64,000 nucleotides of DNA from Methylobacillus gramineus (GTDB lineage Bacteria > Pseudomonadota > Gammaproteobacteria > Burkholderiales > Methylophilaceae): contig NZ_JAJAVE010000001.1 in NCBI RefSeq assembly GCF_020532675.1, positions 930,001 through 994,000 of the forward strand, written 5' to 3'. Positions 17,258-26,143 of this stretch are shown one piece after another. Below the pieces are notes generated by a model. It made no database searches. It was given only the letters and a program-made list of their open reading frames with translations, and was not told the DNA's origin. The translations under genes and the position numbers were made by a program. Every line of letters starts with the position of its first letter. The first letter of the stretch is position 1.

Positions 17258-17950
17258 CTATTGCGTCCAGACACAAGCGCCGCCTTTGGTCAGGGCTTGC
17301 AGATACTGCTCATGGGCATCCTGCTCCACCTGATCCGCAGCCAATACCACCAATGGCTTGGTGCGTTGCAACACCACCTCCCCCCCCTGCATATCCGCCC
17401 CTGATCCATCCAGCATGTCTATCATCAGGCTTTCCTGGCCACGGGTCATCGCCATATAGACATCGGCCAGCAGCTCAGCATCGAGCAAGGCACCGTGCAA
17501 GGTTCGGGTGGAGTTATCTATGCCAAAGTGACGGCAGAGCGCATCCAGGTTGTTTCTCTGTCCAGGCCGCATTTCCTTGGCCATTTTCAGCGTATCAATA
17601 ATCTCCTGTACGCTATGTTCTATATTGCGTCGATCTATCCTGCCCAGCTCTGCATTCAGAAAACCGATATCAAAAGGCGCGTTGTGGATGATGAGATCAG
17701 CGCCATCAACGAAACTCAGGAATTCGTCTGCAATATCCGAAAAACGCGGCTTGTCCTGCAGAAATTCCAGTGTAATTCCATGCACTTCCTGCGCAGCAGC
17801 ATCAATTTCCCGGTCAGGGTTCAGATAGATATGGAAATGATTATTCGTCAGGCGACGATTGATTAACTCCACCCCGGCAATTTCAATAATGCGATGGCCT
17901 TGCGCGTGGTAAAGCCCGGTAGTTTCAGTATCAAGAAATATCTGCCTCAT
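17258..17950 (-). CDS. dnaQ: DNA polymerase III epsilon subunit (proofreading exonuclease)
   Basis: This DEDDh 3'-5' exonuclease is of replicative type. Asp7 and Glu9 lie in IFLDTETTGL, the second Asp in LIIHNAPFDIGFLNAEL, and HGALLDAELLADVYM supplies the catalytic His and last Asp. The C-terminal 50 residues are a linker plus polymerase-binding tail (EQYLQALTKGGACVW). It lies 9 bp downstream of rnhA, the conserved rnhA-dnaQ pair of many proteobacteria, and is convergent with queD. Confidence 0.95.
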   Translation of the reverse strand: MRQIFLDTETTGLYHAQGHRIIEIAGVELINRRLTNNHFHIYLNPDREIDAAAQEVHGITLEFLQDKPRFSDIADEFLSFVDGADLIIHNAPFDIGFLNAELGRIDRRNIEHSVQEIIDTLKMAKEMRPGQRNNLDALCRHFGIDNSTRTLHGALLDAELLADVYMAMTRGQESLMIDMLDGSGADMQGGEVVLQRTKPLVVLAADQVEQDAHEQYLQALTKGGACVWTQ

Positions 17951-17959
17951 TATTGTCCT

Positions 17960-18415
17960 TTAAACAATCGCCTTACCTAGCACCTGATCCACGCCTTTAT
18001 TAGCCAGGCCATCTGCACGCTCATTTCCTGCATTTCCAGCATGGCCCTTGACCCATATCCATTCAATCTTGTGCTGTTGCACCAGGGTGTCCAATTGCTG
18101 CCATAAATCCACATTTTTCACTGGTTTTTTATCGCTGGTACGCCAGCCACGGGTTTTCCAGCCATGTACCCACTCTGTAATGCCTTTTTGCACATACACT
18201 GAATCGGTGAAAATCTTGACATCACACTGGCGTTTGAGCGCTTCGAGTGCACGTATGACAGCCGTTAACTCCATCCGATTATTCGTGGTCAGTAACTCAC
18301 CACCGAACAGTTCTTTTTCATGTCCGTCAAAAGCCAGCCATGCTCCCCAGCCACCAGGGCCTGGGTTACCTTTACATGCCCCATCGGCGTATATCTCGAT
18401 ATAACTATTGTTCAT
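17960..18415 (-). CDS. rnhA: Ribonuclease HI
   Basis: RNase HI cleaves RNA in RNA-DNA hybrids. Catalytic residues are visible: Asp11 in [15 protein letters not shown], Glu in [13 protein letters not shown], Asp in IFTDSVYV and the last Asp in NERADGLAN, with His in VKGHAGN. Length (151) is standard. The start overlaps the end of the methyltransferase gene by 11 bp and the stop is 9 bp from dnaQ, so methyltransferase-rnhA-dnaQ forms one operon. Confidence 0.97.
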   Translation of the reverse strand: MNNSYIEIYADGACKGNPGPGGWGAWLAFDGHEKELFGGELLTTNNRMELTAVIRALEALKRQCDVKIFTDSVYVQKGITEWVHGWKTRGWRTSDKKPVKNVDLWQQLDTLVQQHKIEWIWVKGHAGNAGNERADGLANKGVDQVLGKAIV

Positions 18416-19130
18416 GCTGTTTTTGTGTATCCGTTCTTTGTGTCGGTGTGGGCAGCAGATTGGCCTTAAGCCGAGATCCCTTCCAGGCGGGCTTGATCAA
18501 GCGCATGCCCAGCACGCGTTTTTTAGCGACGACGAAGTATACTCCTCCCATCATGGGCCACAATCTTGCACCCAGCCGCTCCACCATGCTATAGCGCCCC
18601 AACCAAGAAGCGCTTTTAAAAGGAGGCATATGGCAGGTCATGCTCGAATCCACGATTTCAAAATCCAGCAATGCCAGCCAATCTTTGACGCGCATCAGAC
18701 TCAAGAAATTGGCGTCCCATGGATAAGTACCGCTTTCACTGGCCAAGCGCCTGATGCCCCAGCTACTCAAGGGATTAAACCCACTGATAATGATATGTCC
18801 CTCAGGCACCATCACACGTGCCGCCTCGCGCAAGGTCTGATGGGGATGTTCGCTAAAATCCAGCGTATGAGGCATGAGAATCAAATCCAGCGTGCTCTCA
18901 GGCAAGGGCAGTTTATGGGATTCGCATTGCAGGGCACCCGCTGATATGCCCGCATTGAATTTATAGGGAATACGGGAGTTATGCAGTAAATTCATTTCGA
19001 GCATGCCAAACTGCATGGCATTAAATCCAAAAATATCATGCACTGCCTGATCAAATAATACCTGCTCCTGCTCCTGAAGGTATATTCCCAGTGGAGTCGT
19101 CAGCCATTGCTGTAGATTGTCTATTGACAT
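18405..19130 (-). CDS. Class I SAM-dependent methyltransferase
   Basis: This 241-residue protein has a degenerate class I methyltransferase fold: a region around [20 protein letters not shown] followed by [20 protein letters not shown], which is the motif IV/post-motif pattern of PF08241 enzymes, then [19 protein letters not shown]. The N-terminal glycine-rich loop is weak. Its position upstream of rnhA and divergent from gloB is conserved in many beta- and gammaproteobacteria, but the substrate is unknown to me. Confidence 0.8.
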   Translation of the reverse strand: MSIDNLQQWLTTPLGIYLQEQEQVLFDQAVHDIFGFNAMQFGMLEMNLLHNSRIPYKFNAGISAGALQCESHKLPLPESTLDLILMPHTLDFSEHPHQTLREAARVMVPEGHIIISGFNPLSSWGIRRLASESGTYPWDANFLSLMRVKDWLALLDFEIVDSSMTCHMPPFKSASWLGRYSMVERLGARLWPMMGGVYFVVAKKRVLGMRLIKPAWKGSRLKANLLPTPTQRTDTQKQHEQ

Positions 19131-19191
19131 TCAGACCTCAAAAACAAATGATTCTTCAGATAAACAAAGAAAACGCCGAATAGATATTAGC

Positions 19192-19947
19192 ATGCTAGAA
19201 ATTATCCCTATTCCTGCCTTTGAGGACAACTATCTATGGCTGCTGCATCATAACCATCATGCAGCAGTGGTGGATCCTGGTGATGCAGCACCAGTGATTA
19301 CAGCCCTCTCATCAGTCTCGCTCCAGTTAGATGCCATCCTGATCACGCATCATCATGCAGATCATATAGGCGGGGTTGAGGCACTCTTGGAATATGCCCC
19401 TAATGCCAAGGTCTATGCTCCCGCCAAGGAACAGTATCACTTTCATCACCAGGCGGTAAAAGCCGGAGATATCGTGACCCTCAGTACGCTTGGCCTGCAG
19501 TTAGAGGTGATCGAAGTGCCGGGACACACCCTGGGTCATGTAGCTTATTATGCTCAGCACGTGCTGTTTTGTGGTGATACTTTGTTTGGTGCAGGCTGTG
19601 GCCGGCTATTTGAAGGGAGTCCTCAACAGATGTATACCTCGTTGCAAAAACTGGCCAGCTTACCCATTGAAACCAAAGTGTATTGCGCGCATGAATATAC
19701 CGAACACAATCTTAAATTCGCCATGACACTAGAGCCTGACAATGCGGCATTGGTCAAACGACAGCTTGAGGCCGCGGAAACCAGGACACAAGGCCAGCCC
19801 ACAGTGCCATCCACCCTGGCACTGGAACTGGCAACCAACCCATTTTTACGCTGCAACCAGCCGCAAATTCAGTTAGCATCCGCTAGCCTAAGCCAGGATC
19901 CTGTCGCAGTATTCAGCGCCATTCGTCAAATGAGAAATCATTTTTAA
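19192..19947 (+). CDS. gloB: Hydroxyacylglutathione hydrolase (glyoxalase II)
   Basis: GloB hydrolyses S-lactoylglutathione, completing methylglyoxal detoxification. The metallo-beta-lactamase motif THHHADHIGG binds the two metals, with GHTLGHV and FCGDTLFGAGCGRLFEG following and the glutathione-binding YCAHEYTEHNLKFA. ATG 19192 opens with MLEIIPIPAFEDNYLWLL, the classic family N-terminus, giving 251 residues; the upstream in-frame ATG at 19117 is not needed. It is divergent from the methyltransferase gene. Confidence 0.95.
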   Translation: MLEIIPIPAFEDNYLWLLHHNHHAAVVDPGDAAPVITALSSVSLQLDAILITHHHADHIGGVEALLEYAPNAKVYAPAKEQYHFHHQAVKAGDIVTLSTLGLQLEVIEVPGHTLGHVAYYAQHVLFCGDTLFGAGCGRLFEGSPQQMYTSLQKLASLPIETKVYCAHEYTEHNLKFAMTLEPDNAALVKRQLEAAETRTQGQPTVPSTLALELATNPFLRCNQPQIQLASASLSQDPVAVFSAIRQMRNHF

Positions 19948-20061
19948 TCATTTATATAGTCACACTATTTCAAGTGACGTCTTTATTTAGGTCATAGACT
20001 TGACGCTCTGTTCATTGATTCGCTACTATCCTAGCACTGTAAAGCCATCCGAGAAGTACGA

Positions 20062-21660
20062 ATGACTGTGAAGTCCCTGCTGAAGCTGGTATTGCTGGCC
20101 TCCCCTGTTTTTGCCACTCCCGCAGTGCTTGCCGACACCAATGTGGCCGGCGATGAAATCGTCATTCTCGGAGATTATCCCAGCGACGCTGTCGCCCACT
20201 ACTTGCCTGACAGCATCGCCATAGGCAACCGACCTGCGAACGATCCTGAACTGGTTGCTTTTGACCTGTGGCATCGCATCAAGGATGGTTATGGCATGCA
20301 GGAATTGCAATCGCCATATACCAGTACCCACGAAGCCTGGTACTCCTCCCGCCCTGACTACATGAAGCGCATGGTCGATCGTAGCCAGCGCTATCTCTAC
20401 CATATTGTTGAGGAAGTACAGAAGCGTGGCATGCCAACCGAGATCGCCCTGCTGCCAATGATTGAAAGCGCTTTCAATCCGCAGGCGCTCTCTCGCAGCA
20501 GCGCGTCCGGCATCTGGCAATTCATTCCTTCGACTGGCAAAAATTTTGGTTTAAAGCAGGATTGGTGGACAGACAATCGCCGTGATGTCCGCGCCGCCAC
20601 CAACGCCGCACTCAACTATCTGCAAAAACTGTATGTGATGTTCGGTACCTGGGATCTTGCCCTTGCTGCCTATAATGCCGGGGAAGGCACTGTTGGTCGC
20701 GCTATTGAGCGCAATCGTGCGCGTGGCTTGCCCACGGATTACCAAAGTCTGGAACTCTCTGACGAAACCCGTAACTATGTGCCCAAGCTGCAGGCCGTGA
20801 AGAACATCATGACCAATCCGCAGCGTTATGGACTGAACATCCAGACCATTCCCAACCGGCCTTACTTCACAAAAGTCACAGCGCCTCAACAGATAGATGC
20901 CAGAGTGGCGGCTGAACTTGCCGAAGTCTCATACGAAGAGTTCACCTCGCTCAACCCTGAATACAACCGGCCTGTCCTCACAGCCTCAGGCAGCGTGCAT
21001 GAAATTCTATTGCCGATTTCCGCCGCTGAAACCTTCAATAGTAACTTGTCGGTCTATGACAAACCGTTGGTCAGCTGGCAAACCTATCATGCCAAACGCG
21101 GCGAGCGCATGGATAACATCGCGCGCAGGTTTGGTATAGATCAAACTAAATTAGTCGATATTAATGGGCTGACAGCCAGCAAACAGGTCATTAAGAGCAA
21201 TATGCCCATCCTGGTTCCTGTCAAGCTAGATGCTGACACGGATGCGGTGATTGCCGTCGCCGACCATAGACAAATCGACTTAACCAGTCCGTCCACAGCC
21301 ACAGCCAGCAACATCAAATATACGGTCAAAAGTGGTGAGAGCATCTACTTGATTGCCAAGCGCTATGGCCTGACAGCGCAACAACTCATGGCCGTCAACG
21401 GCTTGAAATCCAGCACACTAAAAGCAGGCCAGACGCTAGTGATTAATAGTTCTAACAACCCGAAGCTAGCAAGCTCAAGCTCCACGAACAGCAAGAAAAC
21501 CGTAAAAAATCATTATGTCGTGAAGCGCGGCGACACACTGGACAGCATTGCACGCAAATTTGACGTGCAGAGCAAGGACCTGAAGCGCTGGAATAAACTG
21601 ACAGGCACACATATCACGCCTGGCAACAAATTGACGGTCTCATCGCCTGACGAGGCTTAA
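20062..21660 (+). CDS. mltD: Membrane-bound lytic murein transglycosylase D
   Basis: The protein is secreted, with signal peptide MTVKSLLKLVLLASP ending near ALAD. The SLT catalytic domain (about residues 125-230) has ALLPMIESAFNPQALS with the catalytic Glu, SGIWQFIPSTGKNFGL and ALAAYNAGEGTVGRAI. Three LysM repeats follow near 350, 425 and 485, each opening with a Y-x-V/A-K-x-G-E/D core, and bind peptidoglycan. No lipobox Cys is obvious, so it may be periplasmic rather than a lipoprotein. The next gene starts 8 bp after its stop, suggesting linkage of wall turnover to peptide uptake. Confidence 0.93.
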   Translation: MTVKSLLKLVLLASPVFATPAVLADTNVAGDEIVILGDYPSDAVAHYLPDSIAIGNRPANDPELVAFDLWHRIKDGYGMQELQSPYTSTHEAWYSSRPDYMKRMVDRSQRYLYHIVEEVQKRGMPTEIALLPMIESAFNPQALSRSSASGIWQFIPSTGKNFGLKQDWWTDNRRDVRAATNAALNYLQKLYVMFGTWDLALAAYNAGEGTVGRAIERNRARGLPTDYQSLELSDETRNYVPKLQAVKNIMTNPQRYGLNIQTIPNRPYFTKVTAPQQIDARVAAELAEVSYEEFTSLNPEYNRPVLTASGSVHEILLPISAAETFNSNLSVYDKPLVSWQTYHAKRGERMDNIARRFGIDQTKLVDINGLTASKQVIKSNMPILVPVKLDADTDAVIAVADHRQIDLTSPSTATASNIKYTVKSGESIYLIAKRYGLTAQQLMAVNGLKSSTLKAGQTLVINSSNNPKLASSSSTNSKKTVKNHYVVKRGDTLDSIARKFDVQSKDLKRWNKLTGTHITPGNKLTVSSPDEA

Positions 21661-21668
21661 GATCCTCA

Positions 21669-23327
21669 ATGATGCACAATTTAATCAAACAATCCGCACT
21701 GTTCCATTCCTTACTGCTGGTCAGTGCTCTGCTGGCAGCATGCAGCAAAACTCCCTCTGGTAACACTGTAGACTTTAACGCTGAATACCCACCAGAGGAT
21801 GGCGGCACCATGATAGATGCCACTCGCGGAGAACCGAGTGGACTGATCACCATGATTGCAGGAGAAGCCGCTGCTTCAGCAGTGGCTCAGAACATTTTCA
21901 GCAGCCTGCTGCGTTTTGACAAGAACCTGGAGTTTGAAGGGGAGTTGGCGGAGTCCTGGCAGGTGTCCCCGGACCAGAAAACCATTACCTTCAAACTAAA
22001 ACCCAACCTCAAGTGGGCTGATGGCAAGCCATTGACCAGTGCTGATATCCTGTTTACCTGGAAGCTGGTGACCGATGATAAAACCCGCACCCCTTATGGC
22101 TCAGACTACAAATTAGTGATACGTGCGGAAACACCTGATGCCCGCACCTTCAAGGTCAGCTATGCCGAGCCATATGCGCCAGCCATCAACTCCTGGGCAG
22201 GCCTGCAAATACTTCCCAAGCATTTACTGCAAGGTCAAGACATCAATAACACGCCGTTTGCACGCAACCCGACCGGGAGTCATTACTACAAGCTGGAGAA
22301 ATGGCGCAGTGGTGAGCAGATATCTCTCGTCCGTAACTCCCTTTCATCCCAAGGGCCTGCCAGGATAGAACGCCTGGTCAGTCGTTTTATTCCAGATGAA
22401 GCCTCGCAATTTCTTGAGCTCATGGCCAACAATATAGACACCATGACGCTCAACCCGGTGCAATATGCCCGCATTTTCCCTGCGCGTCCGGAACTGGAAC
22501 AGAAGTTTGGTTTATACAAGGAGCTGGGCAATAGTTACACCTATCTGGGCTTCAACCTCAAACACAAGCCTTTTGACGATATCCGTGTGCGTAAGGCCAT
22601 TAACTATGCGATCAATAAGCAAGAGTTGATAGACGGCGTGCTGCTCGGCCTGGGTGAACCGGTATCATCTCCCTACAAACCAGGTACGCGCTGGACGAAT
22701 CCAGACCTGACACCTTACGCCTACGACCCGGGAAAAGCTAAAGAGCTGCTCCGTCAGGCTGGCTTTAAGCCTCGTAATGGAGATGGTGTGCTCGAGCGCA
22801 ATGGCAAACCGCTCTCGTTTGAAATCCTCACCAACCAGAACAAGCAACGTGAAATGAGCGCAGTCCTGATCCAGCGTCGCCTGAAGGAAGTCGGCATCGA
22901 TGTCAGGATTCGCGTGCTGGAATGGGCCAGCTTCATTGGTCGCTTCATCAAGACCGGTGACTTCGATATGGTCGTTCTCGGCTGGAGCCTGGCCATAGAC
23001 CCTGACCAATACAGCATATGGCACTCCTCACAACAAGCACCTGGTCAGTTCAACTTTATCGGCTACAACAACCCACGCGTGGATCGCCTGCTGGAAAAGG
23101 GGCGTATGGAACTTGACCCTGACAAACGCATGAAGATTTATCATGAATTTGCCCAGATTTTGCAGGAAGAAAGCCCGATTGTTTACTTGTTTGCCGGTTA
23201 CGGGCTGCCTGCCATCCACAAACGCATCAAAGGCATAGATAATCCTGCGCCGCCTGCAGGTATCGGCCACAATTCTCAGGATTGGTACATTCCCCAACCC
23301 TTGCGACGCACAGAGATCAGTCAGTAA
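21669..23327 (+). CDS. Family 5 peptide ABC transporter substrate-binding lipoprotein
   Basis: The N-terminus is a lipoprotein signal ending in the lipobox LLAAC. The mature 520 residues have the family-5 extracellular solute-binding pattern: SLLRFDKNLEFEGELAESW, KWADGKPLTSADILFTWKLV, KAINYAINKQELIDGVLLG. Such proteins bind oligopeptides, or sometimes nickel or other solutes. It begins 8 bp after mltD and is followed by two permeases. Placement after a transglycosylase makes muropeptides a reasonable but unproven ligand. Confidence 0.9.
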   Translation: MMHNLIKQSALFHSLLLVSALLAACSKTPSGNTVDFNAEYPPEDGGTMIDATRGEPSGLITMIAGEAAASAVAQNIFSSLLRFDKNLEFEGELAESWQVSPDQKTITFKLKPNLKWADGKPLTSADILFTWKLVTDDKTRTPYGSDYKLVIRAETPDARTFKVSYAEPYAPAINSWAGLQILPKHLLQGQDINNTPFARNPTGSHYYKLEKWRSGEQISLVRNSLSSQGPARIERLVSRFIPDEASQFLELMANNIDTMTLNPVQYARIFPARPELEQKFGLYKELGNSYTYLGFNLKHKPFDDIRVRKAINYAINKQELIDGVLLGLGEPVSSPYKPGTRWTNPDLTPYAYDPGKAKELLRQAGFKPRNGDGVLERNGKPLSFEILTNQNKQREMSAVLIQRRLKEVGIDVRIRVLEWASFIGRFIKTGDFDMVVLGWSLAIDPDQYSIWHSSQQAPGQFNFIGYNNPRVDRLLEKGRMELDPDKRMKIYHEFAQILQEESPIVYLFAGYGLPAIHKRIKGIDNPAPPAGIGHNSQDWYIPQPLRRTEISQ

Positions 23328-23332
23328 ACGAT

Positions 23333-24352
23333 ATGCTTAACTATTTACTCAAGCGCCTGTTCTGGATGATTCCCCTGCTGATTGGCATCAGCCTGGTCTC
23401 ATTCCTCATCATTCACCTGGCACCGGGAGACATCACCACCACTGAGGCTGGCTTTGATCCCAAAGCCAGTGAAGAATCCAGACAAAAACTGCGTGAAATC
23501 TATCATCTGGATAAACCGGTCATTGTCCAGTATGGCTTATGGCTAGAACGCATGGTCAAACTGGATTTCGGTACCTCCTTTGCCTCCCATCAACGTCCGG
23601 TGTTTTTGCAAACCAAGGATAAAGACGGCAATGTGACGCCAGGCATGATTGAAGAAGCCTTGCCCATCACTCTGCTCATCAATGTACTGAGCTTGGCTCT
23701 CATACTCGTGATTGCTCTACCACTGGGCGTAATATCCGCGTTGACGCAAAATCGGGCGCCAGACCGGGCAATCACCCTCTTTGTGTTTATAGGGTTCGCA
23801 ATTCCCGGGTTTTGGCTAGCACTATTACTGATGTACTGGACAGGGGTGGTGCATGACTGGCTGCCGATCTCCGGCCTGCACAGTCAGGGCGCAGATGCCA
23901 TGAACTGGTTTGCCTACACACTGGATACTCTGAAACATTTGACCCTGCCCGTCCTTATTTCCGGATTGAGTGGTCTAGCCGGTATTTCTTTATTTGTGCG
24001 AAACGGCATGCTGGACGTGCTACATCAAGACTATATCGTCACCGCTCGTGCCAAAGGCCTGCCAGAAAATACCGTGGTATATGGCCACGCGCTACGCAAT
24101 GCCCTCTTGCCACTCATCACCATTCTTGGCCTGTCTATTCCAGGCCTGATTGGAGGCTCAGTGATCGCAGAATCGATATTTGCTATCCCCGGGATGGGCA
24201 AGCTGTTTTACGACGCGGTGCTGATGCGCGACTTTCCCGTCATCATGGGCATACTCACCATAGGATCAGCATTAACACTGTTAGGCAACCTGCTGGCTGA
24301 TGTGGCTTATGCGTGGGCCGATCCGCGTGTACGCCGTGGAGTCATGCAATGA
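23333..24352 (+). CDS. ABC transporter permease, DppB/OppB-type
   Basis: The ATG at 23333 starts MLNYLLKRLFWMIPLLIGIS, the normal N-terminus with the first membrane helix; the upstream frame inside the binding-protein gene is ignored. The protein has six membrane helices and the permease EAA loop near residue 235: YIVTARAKGLPENTVVYGHA followed by LRNALLPLI. A periplasmic insertion around 85-110 (SHQRPVFLQTKDKDG) is larger than in many DppB proteins. It is coupled to the next permease by ATGA overlap. Confidence 0.92.
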   Translation: MLNYLLKRLFWMIPLLIGISLVSFLIIHLAPGDITTTEAGFDPKASEESRQKLREIYHLDKPVIVQYGLWLERMVKLDFGTSFASHQRPVFLQTKDKDGNVTPGMIEEALPITLLINVLSLALILVIALPLGVISALTQNRAPDRAITLFVFIGFAIPGFWLALLLMYWTGVVHDWLPISGLHSQGADAMNWFAYTLDTLKHLTLPVLISGLSGLAGISLFVRNGMLDVLHQDYIVTARAKGLPENTVVYGHALRNALLPLITILGLSIPGLIGGSVIAESIFAIPGMGKLFYDAVLMRDFPVIMGILTIGSALTLLGNLLADVAYAWADPRVRRGVMQ

Positions 24353-25173
24353 AGCGCGCATTGTCCAACCCATTAGCATTATCAGGATTCATTATCATCA
24401 GCCTGATTTTCCTGTTGGCATTGTTTGCGCCATTGATCGCACCTTTCGATCCTGATGCGATAGACGTTAAAGCCATTTTGCTGGAGCCTAGCGCCGCCCA
24501 TCTGATGGGCACCGATGGACTGGGTCGCGACGTTTTTTCACGCATGCTTTACGGCGCCCGTATTTCCTTGCTGGTAGGACTGGTGGCTGTAGGGATTGCC
24601 ACATTTATCGGCATCATACTCGGGGCAATATCAGGCTATTACCGTGGCTGGGTGGATATGGTGATTATGCGCACAGTAGACGTCATGCTGTCCATTCCCA
24701 CTTTCTTCCTGATCCTGGCGGTCATTGCATTCCTCACGCCGTCTATCTTGAACATCATGATCGTCATTGGCCTCACTTCGTGGATGGGCGTCACACGGCT
24801 GGTACGTGCGGAGTTCCTCAGTTTACGTAATCGTGAATTCGTCATGGCTTCAGAAACACTGGGAGCCAATGACAATCGACTGATTTTCAAACACCTATTA
24901 CCTAACAGCATGACGCCCATTATTGTCAGCTCAGTACTGGGTGTCGCGAGTGCGGTATTGATAGAGTCAGGCCTCAGCTTTCTTGGCTTGGGCGTACAAG
25001 CACCCCAGGCATCGTGGGGCAATATCCTGACTGATGGCAAGGAATATATTCAATTTGCCTGGTGGCTATCCCTGTTTCCTGGCTTGGCAATCCTGATTAC
25101 GGTACTAGGATACAATCTATTTGGCGAGGGGCTGAGAGATGTCTTTGATCCGCGCTCATCGCGCAATCGATAA
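24349..25173 (+). CDS. ABC transporter permease, DppC/OppC-type
   Basis: Starting at ATG 24349 within the ATGA overlap, the protein has an N-terminal membrane helix, then HLMGTDGLGRDVFSRMLYGA, the hallmark of DppC-type subunits, and the EAA loop EFVMASETLGANDNRLIFKH. Six helices are visible. No ABC ATPase gene follows; fabI comes next after 62 bp, so this importer must use an ATPase encoded elsewhere. Confidence 0.92.
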   Translation: MKRALSNPLALSGFIIISLIFLLALFAPLIAPFDPDAIDVKAILLEPSAAHLMGTDGLGRDVFSRMLYGARISLLVGLVAVGIATFIGIILGAISGYYRGWVDMVIMRTVDVMLSIPTFFLILAVIAFLTPSILNIMIVIGLTSWMGVTRLVRAEFLSLRNREFVMASETLGANDNRLIFKHLLPNSMTPIIVSSVLGVASAVLIESGLSFLGLGVQAPQASWGNILTDGKEYIQFAWWLSLFPGLAILITVLGYNLFGEGLRDVFDPRSSRNR

Positions 25174-25235
25174 TCCGCCAAGCCTACTAAACGCGTAAGC
25201 CCAGCTCAAACTTTTAACGTGTAAGGAAAAAACCT

Positions 25236-26021
25236 ATGGGATTTCTTTCTGGCAAACGTGCATTGATTGTCGGCATGCTCAGTGAGCATTCAATTGCCTA
25301 TGGCATTGCCGCCGCCATGAAGCGTGAAGGAGCTGAGCTCGCTTTTACCTTCCAGAAAGAGAAACTGCAGGACAGGATTAGCAGCCTGGCTGCAAATCTT
25401 GGCTCCAAGATAGTCCTGCCTTGCGATGTTGGCAGCGATGATCAGATTGCCACCCTATTCACTTCATTGGCGCAACACTGGAATAGCTTCGACGTCTTGG
25501 TACACTCGGTCGCGTTTGTACCTAAGGCCGCACTGGCAGGAGACTACCTAGAGAGCGTCACGCGCGAAAATTTTCACATTGCCCATGATATTAGTTCCTA
25601 CAGTTTTGCAGCCTTGGCCAAGGCTGCCGTGCCAATGCTAGCAGGACGCAATGCCAGCTTGCTCACCGTCAGTTACCTAGGGGCAGAACGTACCCTGCCC
25701 AACTACAACGTCATGGGAGTTGCCAAAGCCAGCCTGGAAGCTAATCTACGCTATATGGCGCAAAGCCTGGGACCTAAAGGCATACGTGTCAATGCTGTAT
25801 CAGCGGGTCCCATCCGCACCTTGGCAGCCTCTGGAATTACCGGCTTCGACGACCTGATGCGCTTTAACGAAAAACATGCCCCACTACGCAGAAATGTCTC
25901 GATTGAAGAAGTCGGGAATGCCGCCGCTTTTCTTTGCAGTGACTTGGCCTCAGGCATCACTGGGGAAATCACTTATGTGGATGGCGGCATGAATATCACC
26001 GCAGTGGGCACCATAGACTAG
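25236..26021 (+). CDS. fabI: Enoyl-[acyl-carrier-protein] reductase (NADH)
   Basis: FabI reduces the enoyl-ACP double bond in fatty acid synthesis. It is an SDR-fold enzyme with cofactor motif [15 protein letters not shown], the catalytic Tyr-x6-Lys in [19 protein letters not shown], and [18 protein letters not shown] near the substrate loop. Length (261) is standard. An AAGGAA ribosome site precedes the ATG. It is followed by a strong two-way terminator shared with ppiD. Confidence 0.96.
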   Translation: MGFLSGKRALIVGMLSEHSIAYGIAAAMKREGAELAFTFQKEKLQDRISSLAANLGSKIVLPCDVGSDDQIATLFTSLAQHWNSFDVLVHSVAFVPKAALAGDYLESVTRENFHIAHDISSYSFAALAKAAVPMLAGRNASLLTVSYLGAERTLPNYNVMGVAKASLEANLRYMAQSLGPKGIRVNAVSAGPIRTLAASGITGFDDLMRFNEKHAPLRRNVSIEEVGNAAAFLCSDLASGITGEITYVDGGMNITAVGTID

Positions 26022-26064
26022 CATTCAAGCCGCAGACTTCTGATTGAGATGTTCGTAAGCAAAT

Positions 26065-26098
26065 AAAAAGGCAGTTGGAAATTCCAACTGCCTTTTTT
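26065..26098. terminator. Bidirectional terminator between fabI and ppiD
   Basis: A 15-bp stem AAAAAGGCAGTTGGA/TCCAACTGCCTTTTT with a short AAT loop has A and T runs on both sides, so it can stop both fabI (plus) and ppiD (minus) transcripts. Confidence 0.93.
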
Positions 26099-26143
26099 AT
26101 CAATCACACCGCCGCTTAATGATGACGGGAGCTAAATCCTTGA

